Shown in pieces: positions 46,686-59,168 of a stretch of 64,000 nt of DNA. Within the stretch, counting starts at the first letter, position 1, and every line of letters begins with the position of its first letter. The stretch is taken from NCBI GenBank assembly GCA_028751875.1, contig CM054158.1:10383798-10447797 (forward strand), read 5' to 3'. The translations under genes were made by a program, and so were the position numbers. This stretch comes from Rapana venosa (Eukaryota; Mollusca; Gastropoda; Neogastropoda; Muricidae). The notes under the pieces were generated by a model. That model searched no databases. It had not been told where the DNA came from and worked only from the letters and a program-made list of their open reading frames with translations.

Positions 46686-47475
46686 AACTTAAAAGTATGA
46701 CAACGTACAAGGGAATGAGGGACAAAAGTTTTCCTTCTTAAGAATAAAAGAAAAAAACGTGACAATAAATACTGGCAAAACCAAAAAACCTGTACTATAG
46801 TATGAATAAATGGATGAATAATAACGTACTATATATGAAACGTGACTATAGATTTAATTTTTCCCAAAATTTAACTGTGATTCCCCATAAAACTGGACTT
46901 AAAAATACCTGTGACAAAGATATAACTGTGACTAAGTATGATAACTGTGCTAATAAAAACTGAAACTATAGATAATAACTGTGACTAAATGAAAACCCGG
47001 GCTTACCATAAATAATTTGACTAAAGTTAAGCCGGGCCCATAAAATGATAACTAAAACTAAAAATGAAAACCCCTGTGCTATATATGAAACTGTAAATTA
47101 ATATAACGTGACTGTATATAAAAACGATTTTGTATGAGAACTTGACATATAGAAAACTGACTATAGTAATTGTGATTTGATGATAACTTCTTTTAAAAGA
47201 AAATGTGCCCGTATGAAAACGGGCCCCTGGATGATAACTTACTGTTATATAACTTGGACTTGGAAAGATAACTGTGACGTGGATGATAAACTGTGACGGG
47301 GGGTGAAAATTTGTGACTTGGATGAAACTGTGACTTTCATGAAAAAACTGTTTTTTGTGGCGTGATAATTTGTACTTTGGCGAAACTGTGCGGGCATAAA
47401 AAGTGCGGGGCTGATAACGGATGTGGATGATAACTTTGACTGGGGCAGATACCTTTTCCCTTTTGTACATTACTG
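46686..47475. repeat. Minisatellite, unit about 16-18 bp, diverged
   Basis: Units centre on 'gataactgtgactata'/'gatgataactgtgact'. About 40 units lie between 46686 and 47475, heavily altered by base-run errors. The 196-codon minus-strand frame is a translation of this repeat. Confidence 0.85.
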
Positions 47476-49190
47476 TGCCATCCTTTGTACTTCCATGGTA
47501 ACTTACTTTTTCAATAAACCTTTTATTTTCGTAAACATGCCCAAGAAAAAAAGCCCGGGCTTGGCAGGTTTTAACCCCGGGGGAAGGGGGGCCCCGGAAA
47601 AACGCCCCCCCGGCCATGAAATTTGACTGGAAATTCCCCCTTTCAACCTTCCTTTTCTTTTCTCCTTTTCCTTTTTTCTGTCACTCCACTGTCTTTTTCT
47701 GCTTCTTTTCCATTTCCGTTTTTCCCCAAATAAATTTAAAGGAGACATTTTCTCTCTCTGAAGCGGGCCCCTATTGCAGCGCTTAACGAGGCAGATTTTT
47801 CGCCTTATAAAACAATTTTTTGCTGTCTCTTTAAAGGGAAAAAAATCCTTATGGCAAAATCTTTTTAGGTTTAAAATTTCTGCTCTTTAGAAAATTAAGG
47901 AAAAAAAATCCTCAGTCATGAGTGAGAATTTGATTTTTTTGGAAAGAAAGACTTGGGGGGGGGGTAAATTTGGCATGTTGGGTTTCTTCTACTTTAATGA
48001 AAAGGCATAGGCCCAATATTAAAAGTTATTAATAGAAACAGTTTTCTAAAAAAAAAATTTACCATGCCCCAATTATGAAAAAAGGATGTTTTTAAAATGT
48101 TAATTGATCCTTCGGGGTTCAAACTATCGCCTGGGGTCCAATTCATAACTTTAGGGGACTTTTTGGCCTAAAAGGGGGGAAAATTTCCCCGCCCCTTTGG
48201 GAAAACAACCCTTTTCCTTTCCCCCCGGGCCCCCCCCCAAACCCGGGGAGTCCCCCCTTTTGGCCCCTTCCCCAAAACCATTTTCCTTCGCTCTACAATA
48301 GCGTCTTTCAGGGAAAATGAACCACACATCCCCAGTACTTTATAATGCCTTTAAACTTTCTCAAAATATTAAAAACCTCATTTTTTTCTCTGGCCCGGTT
48401 ACCCCAACCAAAAAAAATAGAAGGTAAATGAACCCTTAATTCAAAGAAATCCCCCCCAGAGCATTGTCACTTCATAAATTACCGCCCCCAAAAGTAATTT
48501 TAAAATTCCCAAAGGCAAAAAATCGAAACACAGCAATTTTCAGGTCCCAGAAATGACCTTTTCGGGCTCCAACCACCCCCAAAAAATTGTTACAGCCCCC
48601 TTTTTTTCATACGGAAACCACACAAAACAACCTCCAGGCAATAAAGGCCCACAACTTAAACAGAAAACCAAAAAGGGCCCCCAACCCTGCTGGCATCGTT
48701 CATTATCCCCCCAATGGGAGGGCCCCTAAAAAACCCAACTTATAAAACCCTCCAAATTTTCCAAAAACTACTTTTAACCAACCTAAAAACCCCTGGGGCC
48801 CCCCCAATGTTTTAACACCCTTTTCCACCCCCCCCAAAAAAATTCGAAGGGGACAACCCAAAAATCGCCGACCCCCGAAACCCACAAACCCCAGGTCGCC
48901 CCCCTAAACCCCATACTAAAAGCCCCCTTCCCTCTCTTCAAAAAGGGGTATCAACAGAAGCCCCTGAAACCCCACCAGATGTCAACGAAAAACCCCCCCC
49001 CTGAATGACGGGTCGGGGCCAAACAGACAAACCCTCCCCCCCCTACCATATGTACGACCCTACATTCAAATTTTCTGAATTCACAATAAAGGGTTGACTA
49101 CCAGTTTTTTACATTTCTCTGAATTACTTGCCTGTTTTGTCATTGTTATGGTAAGTCAATACATAATTATTGGTGGGGGTGAAATTAGTT
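47476..49190. other. Homopolymer-distorted DNA, no gene readable
   Basis: A, C, G and T runs of 4-10 bases dominate (for example 47575-47620 and 48160-48270). Nothing protein-like survives. It is likely poor consensus. Confidence 0.5.
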
Positions 49191-49204
49191 GTCTTCAGTC
49201 AATG

Positions 49205-49835
49205 GCTTTAAAACATTAAAATCATACACGGGTGCATGGGTGGGTGTGGTGGGTATGTTCGCACACGCACGTACGTGTGCGTTTTGGGCGTACTAAAAAA
49301 ATAAGTTTTTTTGTCTTCCCTAGTCTTTTTTTTTTTCACAGTTGATGTTGTGTGTGTGCGGTGTGTGTGTGGCGTGTTGTATTTGGGCGCGCTGCGCACG
49401 TTGTGTTTTGTGTGTGGTGTGTTTGTGACATTTTTATTTAAAGCTTTTTTGCAATGTTTTAACCAAATGAAAATCCCTTTTTTTGGTCTTGAGATATTTT
49501 ATGTGTATCAATCTCCTGCAGTACTGAATTACCCTTCATGGGATTTTTAATTTTTTTTGATTTACTTACTTGAATTACTACATTCCCCCCCACCGCCACC
49601 CCCCCCCCTACCCAGCAGGTCCGCCACCAACTTCACCCACTCCAATTTTTCTGTCTAGGGTTACACAAAAACTCGGGTTGGATAAATTCACCCCTACCAA
49701 TCCCACTTTAAAGTGTGTTGTGGGGGTGGGGGGGGGGGTGGTATCAAGTGCACCTATGTTGCGTATGGTCAGGTACGTGTGTTGTTGGTGTGGTTGTGAG
49801 AGGGTGGTGGTGTGTCGTGTTGTGTGTGAACAAAA
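49205..49835. repeat. GT-rich tracts with unassigned spacer
   Basis: GT-rich DNA at 49225-49285, 49340-49430 and 49710-49835, with CT/poly-C sequence between. No gene. Confidence 0.75.
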
Positions 49836-50596
49836 ATGAGGTGTTTTTCAAACTTCAGCATTTGTATAACTCTTCCTTTAACCAATCATAGTAGAAGCTG
49901 CAAAAACATCTTACAAGGACTGATTCCTGGTTCGCTACCCTGGCCTTGAAAGTCGATTTGGTGACATTTTAAATTTTTGTATCATATAAATTTGGAGACA
50001 GTTTAATTTTATTTTATAACCTTTTTGTTTAACACGCCCACCCATGCGCGTGTGAACAAACAAAACGGACAAAAACCAGGGGCAATTCCTACACCGGACC
50101 AAGCTTTCTGAACAGTGCTGATTGTCCATCATTTTTCTTTTTTTTTCTTTCTTTCTTTTTTTTTAAAATCATATTTTCCGGGGAATTTGGCTGTTTGTAT
50201 TTTGTGTTTATTATTCATTTTCGGGCATCTTTTATTTTACAGGTGTTTACTTTTGTCTGACCTCGCTTGTTAGGGATTAGGTCCCTCTGTTGTTTTGTTG
50301 TTTTTTTTGTTGTTGTTTTTACCCCCTTTTTCCTCGGTAACCAACCACGCCACCTTGGGTTTTTTTTCCCCCCCCAAACTACAGGGGGGCCCTGATTGAG
50401 TTATACACACATTTGTCTATAGAGGGGTAACGATTTTAACCCTTTTTACACCCTTCCCCCCCTTTAAAACCCTATCAACTTTTCACCCCCCCCCCCCCCC
50501 CCCCCCCCCGCCTTTTAATTATTCATTGTCTCTCTTTTCTTCTATCTTCCCCAAATTCTTGTACACAAAAAACTTCCTCAAAAAACTAAACCAATA
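49836..50596. other. Unassigned AT-rich DNA with a poly-C run
   Basis: Includes a TTG tract at 50287-50318 and a run of about 24 C at 50486-50509. No gene recognised. Confidence 0.45.
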
Positions 50597-51990
50597 ATGT
50601 ATTCAAGACAAAATTTAAATCCCCCAAAGGAGGGATTACAATTGCCACCTAAAAATAAACCAGCAGTCAAAAAAATCGAAGATAAACAAGACTCATCAAA
50701 AACAAGGCAAACCCAATTTCATAACTGGGGGCTTTCCGAGTCAAGACTTTCAGAACACAAAACCCAAACCACTGACTTTTCCATTCCGGGTATAAAATCG
50801 GCGAGCAATCCACAAAAGCCCAAAGAAACAGGTATTTTAAATCTATATGAGTGATCTGTAACGTTCAAACGTCTGTTCCATCTTGAACGTTACGAAGTAG
50901 AATCCATCTGGATTAATAGCTATAAAAGGGCAGCACCTAAATTTTAAAAAGGGTTCTGCACAGAAATCCCCCGAAAGAAAAATTGAAGACAAAATTGACT
51001 CCATGATGAAAGTAGTCCTATTAAATCAGGGAAATTATCTTCAGGTGATTTTAATATTGACCAGCAAAAATAAACAATCAATGGGCCCAAGTTATAACTC
51101 ATTCAATCACACCAAAGTTACTTAAAAACCCCAAGATCACATAAAAATTTAACACAATTATTTATTACACTACATTTTAGACCCAAAAATATCTAGAAAT
51201 GTGGTCCCTGTATAAAACAGCAGCGATCACTACCCTTTTTTTTTACCACGGTCAAAAAAAGGAACAAAAAATCCTAAACCCGGCCATAAAACTATAACCT
51301 ATCGTTGTTTTGCAAAAAATTTAAAGAGCAGCTTTTTTTTATAAAAGTTAAGCAGTTCCATGCTCTCGAAACATTCAATATTACTGTCCAACCTGGGCCC
51401 TTTAGTTCGGGTAAAAGTTTTACGAAAACTATAACAAACATCCCCATTAAAAACCATAAGGAACAAACAGTCCCCCCAAAGGGCCTTTTTTTACAAAGGA
51501 AAATAGAAGAAGCATGTTATCTTAGAATTTTTAAAAGAACAAAAAATATTATGAGGAGGGGGAAAAAAAAAAGAAAAACCCAAAACTCACAAAAACGGGG
51601 AGAGAAAAGGAAATTTCCAAGATTACTTTCATCCAAACAAAATTCAAAGAAATGTATGGAAAAGGCCAATCAAAAAAACAAATAATCATTTTTTCTTTCC
51701 AAAAACTAATGTAATCAAAGATATTTCTTGAAAAAAATTAACAATCACTTCATTAATTTTCTTTAAAATAATAGCAAAGATAACCAAATCCAAAGAACTC
51801 AAAGAACAAAACAATACGCCAAAAAAAAACGATTCCCTCCCAAAACCCCCATACAATTCAATCTGTTTTCGACGTCCATAAATTTTCTACTCACCTCAAA
51901 CAATCAAGTACCGTGTCTTTTATGGAAAATGATCAGAAAAAAGAAATCTCAGCCCATTTTTTTTCAGACCTTCTGAACTTCATAACCTTG
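50597..51990 (+). mobile_element. Non-LTR retrotransposon endonuclease region, degenerate
   Basis: A frame at 50597-50854 has an ISE-like block (GLSESRLSEHKTQTTDFSIP). HLERYEVESIWINSYKRA lies at about 50877-50930. The endonuclease motif SGDFNIDQQK lies at about 51041-51070, a QLLITLHF-like block near 51150, and NSSDHYPF at about 51215-51238, the SDH catalytic site. A basic linker with RKSKR-like residues follows to about 51680. Frames change at A and T runs. It differs from the RTE-like elements (GDFN rather than GDWN) and resembles the CR1/L2 side, but the clade is uncertain. The reverse transcriptase is not readable after 52000. Confidence 0.7.
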
Positions 51991-53175
51991 TCCCCTTTAT
52001 AGAACTTTTTTTTATTTGTTTTTAAAAAAAAAAAATTTTAAATTTTTTTTTTTTTTTTTTTTTCCCCCCCTTTTTTTAAAAAATTTTAAAAAAATAAAAA
52101 ATTATTATTTTTTTTTTAAAAAATTTTTTTTAAAAATTTTAAAAAAATTCCTAAAAATTTTTTTGTTTTTAAAAAATTTACTAATTTTTTTTTTTTTATT
52201 TTAAATTTTTTTTTTTTTTTAAATTTTTAAATTTTTTATTAAAAAAAAATTTTTTTTTTTTTTTTTTGCTTTTTTTTTTTTTTAAAAAAAATTTTTTTAA
52301 AACTAGAATAATAAAAATTCTTTTTTCCAAAATTTATTTTTTTTTTTTTTATTTAAAAATAAATTTTTTTTTCCCCCAAACCAAAATGCAAAATTTTTTG
52401 TGATTGACAAAAAAACCATAAATAAAGCCTCCTTAACCCCCTTCAAAACTTGCAAAAAAAAGCACTGAAAAATTTTTCAAATAACTTTAAAAAACCCCTT
52501 CCCATACATCCCGCCCAAAAAAAAAAAAAATGTTTATAACCAAAAAAAGCGAAAAAAAAAACTTCTCATAAACTTTCTTTAATCCTTAAAAAACAATGAA
52601 CAACCCTCTCACTTACAAACAGGAACAAATTGATAAAACCGCCTTCCAACCTAACCCATCTTTTGGAAACATGTCCTCAAAAAAAAACCCTTGACCAAAA
52701 TAAAAATTTCTTTCCTTTTCATTCAAGAAACTTTTTCCCAAACAACTTCAAAAAAGATTACGTTAACCCTTGGACTTGCATGCCAAAACTGAAATAATTA
52801 ATAAAACTGTCTTAAACTTTCCCCCTTTCAAAAAAGACCTTACTAAAATGGAAAAATACCCCTTAAAATATTATCCATAAAAAAAGAAAAAAATTTAACA
52901 AAACCTCATTGGTTTTAGATAATGAAAAACTGTTCCCCCTCCCTTGAAAGTTCCCCAAAAGATCAATTTTCCCAAAAAACAAAACCCTTCTGAACCCAAG
53001 AAAAAAAATTTTTAAATCACTTACTTTAACTCACCCTGTGCTGTGGAACCCCTTTGAATTTAACTACCAAATCTTAAAATCTTAAAATAAAAAATTTTCA
53101 TCCACTTATGGGATCAAAAAAAAAAAATCCCAACTTGTCCCCTTGGAAAAAAAAATTAAATAATCCCTTCCCTTC
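51991..53175. other. A/T homopolymer desert
   Basis: 52010-52380 is almost only A and T runs. 52400-53175 is A- and C-run-rich with no readable frame, and may hide the missing reverse transcriptase start of the preceding element. Confidence 0.5.
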
Positions 53176-53680
53176 CCTCAACCAAAATTTTTTTCTCTCT
53201 TCTCTCTCCCTTTCTCTTTTTCCCCCCTCTCTTTTCTCCTATTTTAAAAATTAAAATTATCCCAACCTGGGGTGGATTTAAAAAAACCCCATTGTCATTC
53301 TTTCCCCGAAAAAAAGAATTTTTCCTTTCATTTCAATTCTCCTCTCTCTCTCCCCCTTCCCTCTCCTCTCTCACTCTTCTCCTCCCCCTTTTTTCCTCCC
53401 CTGTTGTATGGTGGGGAATTTTTTAAATTTTTATATGCTATTTTTTTTTCCCCTCCCTTTTTAAAATTTTTTTTTTTCCCTTTCTTTTTTTCTTTTCAAA
53501 AGGACCAGGCCCCTCTTTTAAAACATTTAAAAATAAATTTAAAAAACATGATCTAATGGTGATATGTTTTGAAAATTGAAAATTGTATGCAATATCTATG
53601 CTTTAAAATTTTCTGTGTACCCTGTCTCTGTCTCTCTCTCTCTCCCTCTCACTCTCTCTCCTTCGTCTATCCTTTTTTTG
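53176..53680. repeat. CT-rich simple sequence
   Basis: CT/TC tracts at 53190-53240, 53335-53400 and 53620-53665, separated by T-rich DNA. Confidence 0.8.
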
Positions 53681-54635
53681 TTTTTTGCTTATAATTTAAT
53701 TTTCCTGTTTACAATTTTATCCTGTTGAATACTTTTTTTTAATTTTTTCAGTTTTTTTTTTGCTAAGTTGACTGTATTTGAGATTTAGTGAATGTTTTAT
53801 TTTGATATCTTGTTTTTGAGGTAAAACCCTTATGAACAATTCCAATGTCAGAAGTCCTTTTTATGACTATACATAATTCATAAAGCTCATTTTGGCATTT
53901 TATGCATGGTGTCGTTGTGCGCGCCCGCGCGGGGTGTGGGGTTACGGTGTGTGGTGCGTGGTGTGTGGTTTTTTGTGTGTACGGGACTGTGCATGGGGAT
54001 GCAAATTGGGTTGTACTAACTCCTAAATCTGCTATTAAATTTTGTTTTTGTGTCGTTTTTTCAAAGCTTTTTCCCCCCATAAAAGCACAATAAATTTGTT
54101 GACGTTTCTTTCTGCAGCCAAAATGAAAATTTCAGGTTTTCTTATCCTTTTTTTTATTATGGGATTTTTTTGCTTTGTTTGGTTCTGTTTTTTGGTTTTG
54201 GCTTTTGGGTTTTTTTGGAGGGGGGGGTTTTTTTTTGGGTTTTTCCCCCCTCCCCTTTTTTTTGCCGCCTTTTTTTTTTCTTTTTTTCTTTGCCCCTTTT
54301 TTTGGGTTTTTTCGTGTTTTTTGTTTTTTTCTTTTCTTTCTTACTTTTGCTTTTTTTTCTCCCTTTTCGGTATTTTGTGGGGGGTTTTGTGTAGATATTT
54401 TCCCCGTAATGTTTTGAGTGTTTGCATGGCTTTATTTTTTTTTTTCAAAAAAAAAGGGGCCAAAAAAACCCCGTTTTTAAAAACCCCGGCGGGTCCCCCC
54501 GGGTTTTTTAATTTTTTTTCCCGGGCCCGACCCCTTTTTGAAGCTTTTAAAAGTTCTGGGAGATCTTTTTTTTCCCCCCTGTTTTCTTTTAAAAATGCTT
54601 TTTTCATATATTTGGGAAAATTTTTCTTAAAATTT
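53681..54635. other. T-rich low-complexity DNA with a GT tract
   Basis: GT-rich segment at 53910-53995, and T/G homopolymers at 54160-54420. Phe-rich frames are artefacts. Confidence 0.55.
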
Positions 54636-55220
54636 GGATGCATTTTTTGCCAAAGGGTTTTTCCCTTAAAAAAAGCCCCCGATAAAAAATTTTTGACCCA
54701 ATTTTTCTAAAAAATGTTTTCCTTCCCGGGGGAATTTTCCACAACTGTTTTTTCCCTTTCAAAATGTTCCCCAAACCCAAAAAATGTTTGGCCCAGACTT
54801 TTTTCTTCAAAAAAAATGCTTCTCGATGATCATTTTTTTGACCCCCACTGTTTTTCTTTTCAAAATGCTTCCGATGCCCCATGTTTGGTTTCCCAATGTT
54901 TTTTCCCCCTTTTCAAATTTCTCATGACCATGTTTTTTGGCCACAGACTTTTTTTTCCCTTCCCAAAATTTGGCTCCAGACTGTTTTTTTTCCAAAATGT
55001 TTTTTCTTTCAAATGTTTTTAAAATGTTTGAACATTTGTTTTTCCCTTTCCAAAATCCCTTTCCGAACCATTTTGGCTACAGACTGTTTTCTTAAAAAAT
55101 CCCCCTTTTCTGTAAAATGTTTTTTCAAACTTTTTTTTTTTAAAAAATTTTTTCTAATTTTTTGACCCAAAACCTTTTTTTCCCCAAAATGCTTTTCGAT
55201 GATCAGTTTGACCAAAACTT
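54636..55220. repeat. Diverged tandem repeat, unit roughly 45-60 bp
   Basis: Recurring phrases 'tttcaaaatg', 'gatgatcatttttttgac', 'ccacagactgtttt' and 'ggctacagactgtttt' appear in a repeated order. It is blurred by base-run errors, so the unit length is approximate. Confidence 0.6.
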
Positions 55221-55290
55221 TTTTTTTTTTTTTTTTTTTGGGGGGTTTTTTTTTTTTAAATTTTTTTTTTTTTTTTTTTTTAAAGGGGGG

Positions 55291-55323
<33 letters not shown>

Positions 55324-55620
55324 TTTTTTTTTTTTTTTTTTTTTGGTTTTTTTTTTTTTTTTTTTTTTAATTTTTTTTTTTTTTAAATTTTTTTTTTTTT
55401 TTTTTTTTTTTTTTGTTTGGGGGGGTTCCCTTGCCCCCCCCCCCCCAAAATTAAAAACCCCCCCCAAAAATTTTTTTTTTTTTTTTGAAAAGTTTCCCCT
55501 TTTTTTTAAAAAGGTTTTTTTTTTTTTTTAAAAAATTTTTTTTTGAAAATTTTTAAAAATTTTTAGAAGTTTGAGATTTTTTTGGGTTTTGAACATATCA
55601 AACTGAAAAGAAAAAAAAAA
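55221..55620. other. Poly-T/poly-A homopolymer block
   Basis: Nearly pure T runs of 15-27 bases broken by short A, G or C runs. It is either an assembly artefact or an extreme low-complexity region. Confidence 0.7.
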
Positions 55621-56339
55621 TTCGGAAAAATACTTCCTTCCACTCCTTGAAAGGCCCCAGAGCGGCCAAACGTCCTTGGGCCACGTGGAGCCTGCCGCCG
55701 CTTCTCTCCCCTTCTCTGCACAAGGTTTTCCCACAGAAACACCCCCCAAAGGAATGAAAAGAAACCCACCAACCACCGCCTTGGAGGCAAATCCAACATT
55801 TGGGGCAATGTCCTTTGTGAGGAAAGCCACTACGTCCTGTTCGTTTACGCCCCCCACGGGCCTTTCTCCTGAGGCAAATCCATCCCCTTTTTTATATCAA
55901 GTTTTTGTCCCATTGGGCCCTTGCCCCCTTTTTTTCTGACGTCCCTCCCCCTCACTTTTCCCCCACCCCCCCCCCCAAACCACCCCCCTCTATTTAGCAA
56001 TTCCCCAAAATATGGGATTTTATAATTTATTATTTAAAAACTCATGTTTCAATAAACCCCCCCCCCCACAACCCCCCCGAATTTCATTGCCCTTACAAAA
56101 TGGAGATTTAAATAATCCAAAACATAAAGAGGTATCCGTGTAAACAGTAAAATTACAGTACTTTTTTATAACCACAGATTAAAAATAAAAACAAAAATTT
56201 TCCCCCGGTTTTTTCAAAAAATTTAAACAAAAATCCAACTAAGATAAATTAAAATTTATTCTTTGAAAACAGTTTTAAACCAAATCTAATTGTAATTATT
56301 TTTTTTTAGATTTTGTAAAACAGTTTCAAATATGCAATT
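55621..56339. other. Unassigned DNA; balanced segment 55625-55940
   Basis: 55625-55940 has normal composition inside a distorted region. A minus-strand frame there (to 55857) includes SKAVVGGFLFIPLGG, but I do not recognise a family. The rest is AT-rich with poly-C runs. Confidence 0.35.
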
Positions 56340-57380
56340 TTGAAACTTGAAAATTCCAAAAAAAAAAATGGATCCGAAAAAAATTTAAATTAAGAAAATT
56401 ATGAACATGTACAGTTTCTGCCAAAGCTAAAATTAGATATGGAAGTAAAATGACTGAAATGCATTCATTGTACTTTAGGGGTAAAGCAAGGTGATTTTTT
56501 GTAGCCCTATTTTTGGTTTTTTTCTTTTTAATTTAATGAATTAACTGCAGAAGTTGTTAATAATGGAAAACATGGAGCACGGTTTATGGTGATAGATGGA
56601 ATTAAATTTATTCCCTTCTTCTGGATTGGGTGAGGGTTGTAAATGATGTCTGAAACTAATTTTTTGGCTTGCAACTCAATTGAATAGTTTTTTTATCATG
56701 CTTCTGCAGCTCTACAGTTAAAAGTAAACATGTCAAAAGCAATATAGTGGTATTTAGAAAAGGGGGTTATTTGAGTTATAGAGAAAGTTGGACCCTTTTA
56801 ATGGACAACTTATGCCCTGGGAAACGGTAAAAAATATTAGGAATGTATCTTGCAACAAGACTTAGTTTTTTCTGGTGCATTTAAAAAAGACCTATCAAGC
56901 AGAGCCAAACGTGCATTGTTATGTATTACAACAAAAATTATCTGCCTTTAGAAAATCAAAGTCTTTGAATTAATATAAAATTATTTGATGCTCAGGTTCA
57001 GCCCATCACACAGTAAAAAGAGCTGAAATATGGGTTTTTTTATGACTCTGCATACCAATGTGAAAAAATTCATTTATTTGCACTAAAAAATTTCTTGGAG
57101 TTAAATATGAAAACACCCAATGATCTTGTCTATGCAGAAACTAATCGCTATCCCAATTATTGTCAATTCCACGTGAGAAAGTGTTTTGTACTGGATGAAA
57201 ATATTACGAATGGATAATCATAGGTTACCAAAAACAGCATATCATATGTTATATAATTTAGATAAGGGGGAAAATAAATTGGGTATCAAAACTGAGGTTC
57301 AAATTATGTGAGTTAGGATTTGCTTATGCGTGGTTCAATCAAGGAGTAGAGGATATAATGGGTTTATACGAGTACTGCGC

Positions 57381-57391
57381 ACTAGATTGAT
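57381..57391. repeat. Target-site duplication, left copy
   Basis: 'actagattgat', repeated at 57574-57584. It brackets the 182-bp insertion. Confidence 0.85.
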
Positions 57392-57573
57392 CTCTTCTTC
57401 TCCATTGGGATCGATGATGACCATCTATTCATCCTGGGATTGGGAGGGTCCATTTCTGTGGGTGCGAAGATGACTTACTTGGCCAATCCGCCGCTTGAAA
57501 AGTTCTTGAGCAGTATGGACATGGTATAGTATACCATATACCTATACTATACCAATACCTACCCCTATACCAT
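57392..57573 (+). mobile_element. Short non-autonomous insertion with TATACC-type tail, flanked by TSD
   Basis: 182 bp lying inside the LINE reading frame. The body carries 'gtgggtgcgaagatgactta' and 'ccaatccgccgcttgaaaag'. It ends in irregular 'atacctatactatacc' repeats, the kind of simple tail left by target-primed retroposition. Removing it with one 11-bp duplication restores the LINE frame exactly. No A/B box pair is evident, so it may be a 5'-truncated SINE or a LINE 3' end rather than a complete SINE. Confidence 0.8.
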
Positions 57574-57584
57574 ACTAGATTGAT
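57574..57584. repeat. Target-site duplication, right copy
   Basis: 'actagattgat', identical to 57381-57391. Confidence 0.85.
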
Positions 57585-57670
57585 AGGTTGTAGGTGGCAG
57601 GAGTGTTCCAGTCATATTCAGGAGAGTGATCGTTTTAGTTTGTATAGGCATTTAGTTTATTAGGTAAAAT

Positions 57671-58525
57671 TTTCCTGTAAAAATTGTCAATGAACATGTA
57701 GACATCTTTAAACAAATTATAAAAAAAAATTTGATTTTGGGGGGCCCTTTTTTTTAAAATTTTCCCTTAAAAACCCAAACTGTAACCCCCAATTTCTTTT
57801 TCCTTTTTGAATTTCTTTTCAAAACGAAGTTTTTTTGGGTTTTTTTTTTTTTTTTAAAATTTAAAAATTCTTTTTTAAAAACTTGGGGGCCCCCTTCCTG
57901 TTTTGAATTTTTAAATAACACTCAAAAACAAAATAAAAAAACTGAAATTTTTTTTTTAAAATCTTTTTAAAAATTTTAAAAAAAACCAAAAAAAAAATTT
58001 TTTTTTAAAAATTTTTTTCCCCAAAAAACCCTTTTAAATTTTTGAATTTTTTTAAAAAAACCCCAAAATTTTTGGGGCCCGGCCTTTGTTTCTTTTTATT
58101 CGTTTGGGGGAAAAACCGCCCCCCCCAAAAAAAAGAAAAAAAAACAAAAAACCCCCATTTTTTAAAAAAAAAAAAAGAATTGTTTTATCCCTTTAATATG
58201 GAGCAGGTGCAAGCACCCTACATGCATGCTTTGTGCGCAAGCGCACGCCTGGTGATGTATGTATTTTTGAGTGTTTTTCCCCCGCGCGTCGCTTTTTGTG
58301 TTTCTAGCGCGTGTCTGTTGTGTATGTACGTTGTGGTGTGTAATTTTCTTGTGTTTTATCTTGCGTGCGGGCATGTTCCTTATAAAGCTTTTTATTTCTC
58401 TTTCTTTTAAAAACTTTTTTATAAACAGTTTACCCATTGTCTTTTTTTTTTGGTTTTACATTTTGCAGCTGAATTCAATGTTCAAAGCCGCGTTTGCATG
58501 TAGAAGGAAAGTTATGATGTCTGTC
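57671..58525. other. Homopolymer-distorted DNA and GT/T-rich segment
   Basis: 57720-58180 consists mainly of A, T, G and C runs. 58200-58500 is readable AT-rich DNA with no gene. Confidence 0.5.
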
Positions 58526-58800
58526 TTTTCTCTTCTTCCTTCCTTCCTTCCTTTGTTTTGTTTGTTTGTTTCTCTTTCTTTTTTTTTCTTTGTGTTTGTT
58601 TGTTTTTTTCTTTCTTCTTTTTTTAATTTCTTTTCTTTCTCCTTTGTTGGTTTCTTTCCCTTTGTTTTCTTTCTTCTGGTCTTCTTTTTTTGTTTCTGTC
58701 TTTCTTTCTTCTTTGTTTCTTTCTTTCCTTTCCTTTCTTCCTTCCTTCCTTCCTTCTTGCCTTCCTTCTTTCCTTTTTTCTTTCTTTCTTTCTTTCTTTG
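58526..58800. repeat. TTTC/TTCC microsatellite
   Basis: Long imperfect (CTTT)n and (CCTT)n. Frames on both strands are low complexity. Confidence 0.93.
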
Positions 58801-59131
58801 CTGTGGTTTGCAACCTGTACTTGGGTAGAGCATGTTCGAAAGAAACAACGCTCAACCACATAACAGACAGAGAGACAAACAGCCCAAAATTAAACAGACA
58901 GACAGACAGATACACACATTAATACACACCCCTCCCCCCGTTCTCTCTCTCACCCCCCCCACCCCTCTCTATCCATCTCTATGTCTCAATTTCCCCTTTA
59001 CACACACAAACACACACAAAACACACACAAAAACACACACACACCTCTAGAAATTTAAAAAAAAAAAAGACTTGACGAGGGGTGCATACGCTCGTTAACA
59101 ATTAGAGAATACACTACAACCACACTCATTA

Positions 59132-59168
<37 letters not shown>

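Larger units (their letters stand above)
56340..57670 (+). mobile_element. Non-LTR retrotransposon reverse transcriptase, C-terminal half, interrupted
   Basis: Successive blocks: HCTLGVKQGD at about 56468-56492 (motif B region), NELTAEVVNNGKHGARFMV at about 56540-56592, the F/YADD position degraded near 56610, VNMSKSNIVVFRKGGYLS at about 56727-56780, LGMYLATRLSF near 56840, LFDAQVQPI near 56990, LKNFLELNMKTPNDLVYAET near 57085-57140, then GFIRVLRTRLI at 57360-57390. The coding frame resumes after an inserted element as GCRWQECSSHIQESDRFSLY at 57587-57645 and stops at 57661. The family is a non-LTR element common in marine invertebrates; I do not name the clade. Frame breaks are fewer than in the surroundings. 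Confidence 0.78.

Noticed and set aside
47027..47617. 196-codon Tyr/His-rich minus-strand ORF
   Set aside because: Translation of the 16-18-bp minisatellite.
50868..50894. Perfect 10-bp inverted repeat 'taacgttcaa'/'ttgaacgtta' considered as hairpin or terminator
   Set aside because: It falls inside the LINE endonuclease coding homology (HLERYEVESIWIN), so it is probably coincidental.
54042..55531. Phe/Lys-rich ORFs
   Set aside because: Poly-T/poly-A tracts only.
55528..55857. Minus-strand ORF with SKAVVGGFLFIPLGG considered as a membrane protein exon
   Set aside because: Only about 80 residues of normal composition, no family recognised, and surrounded by distorted sequence. Left unassigned.
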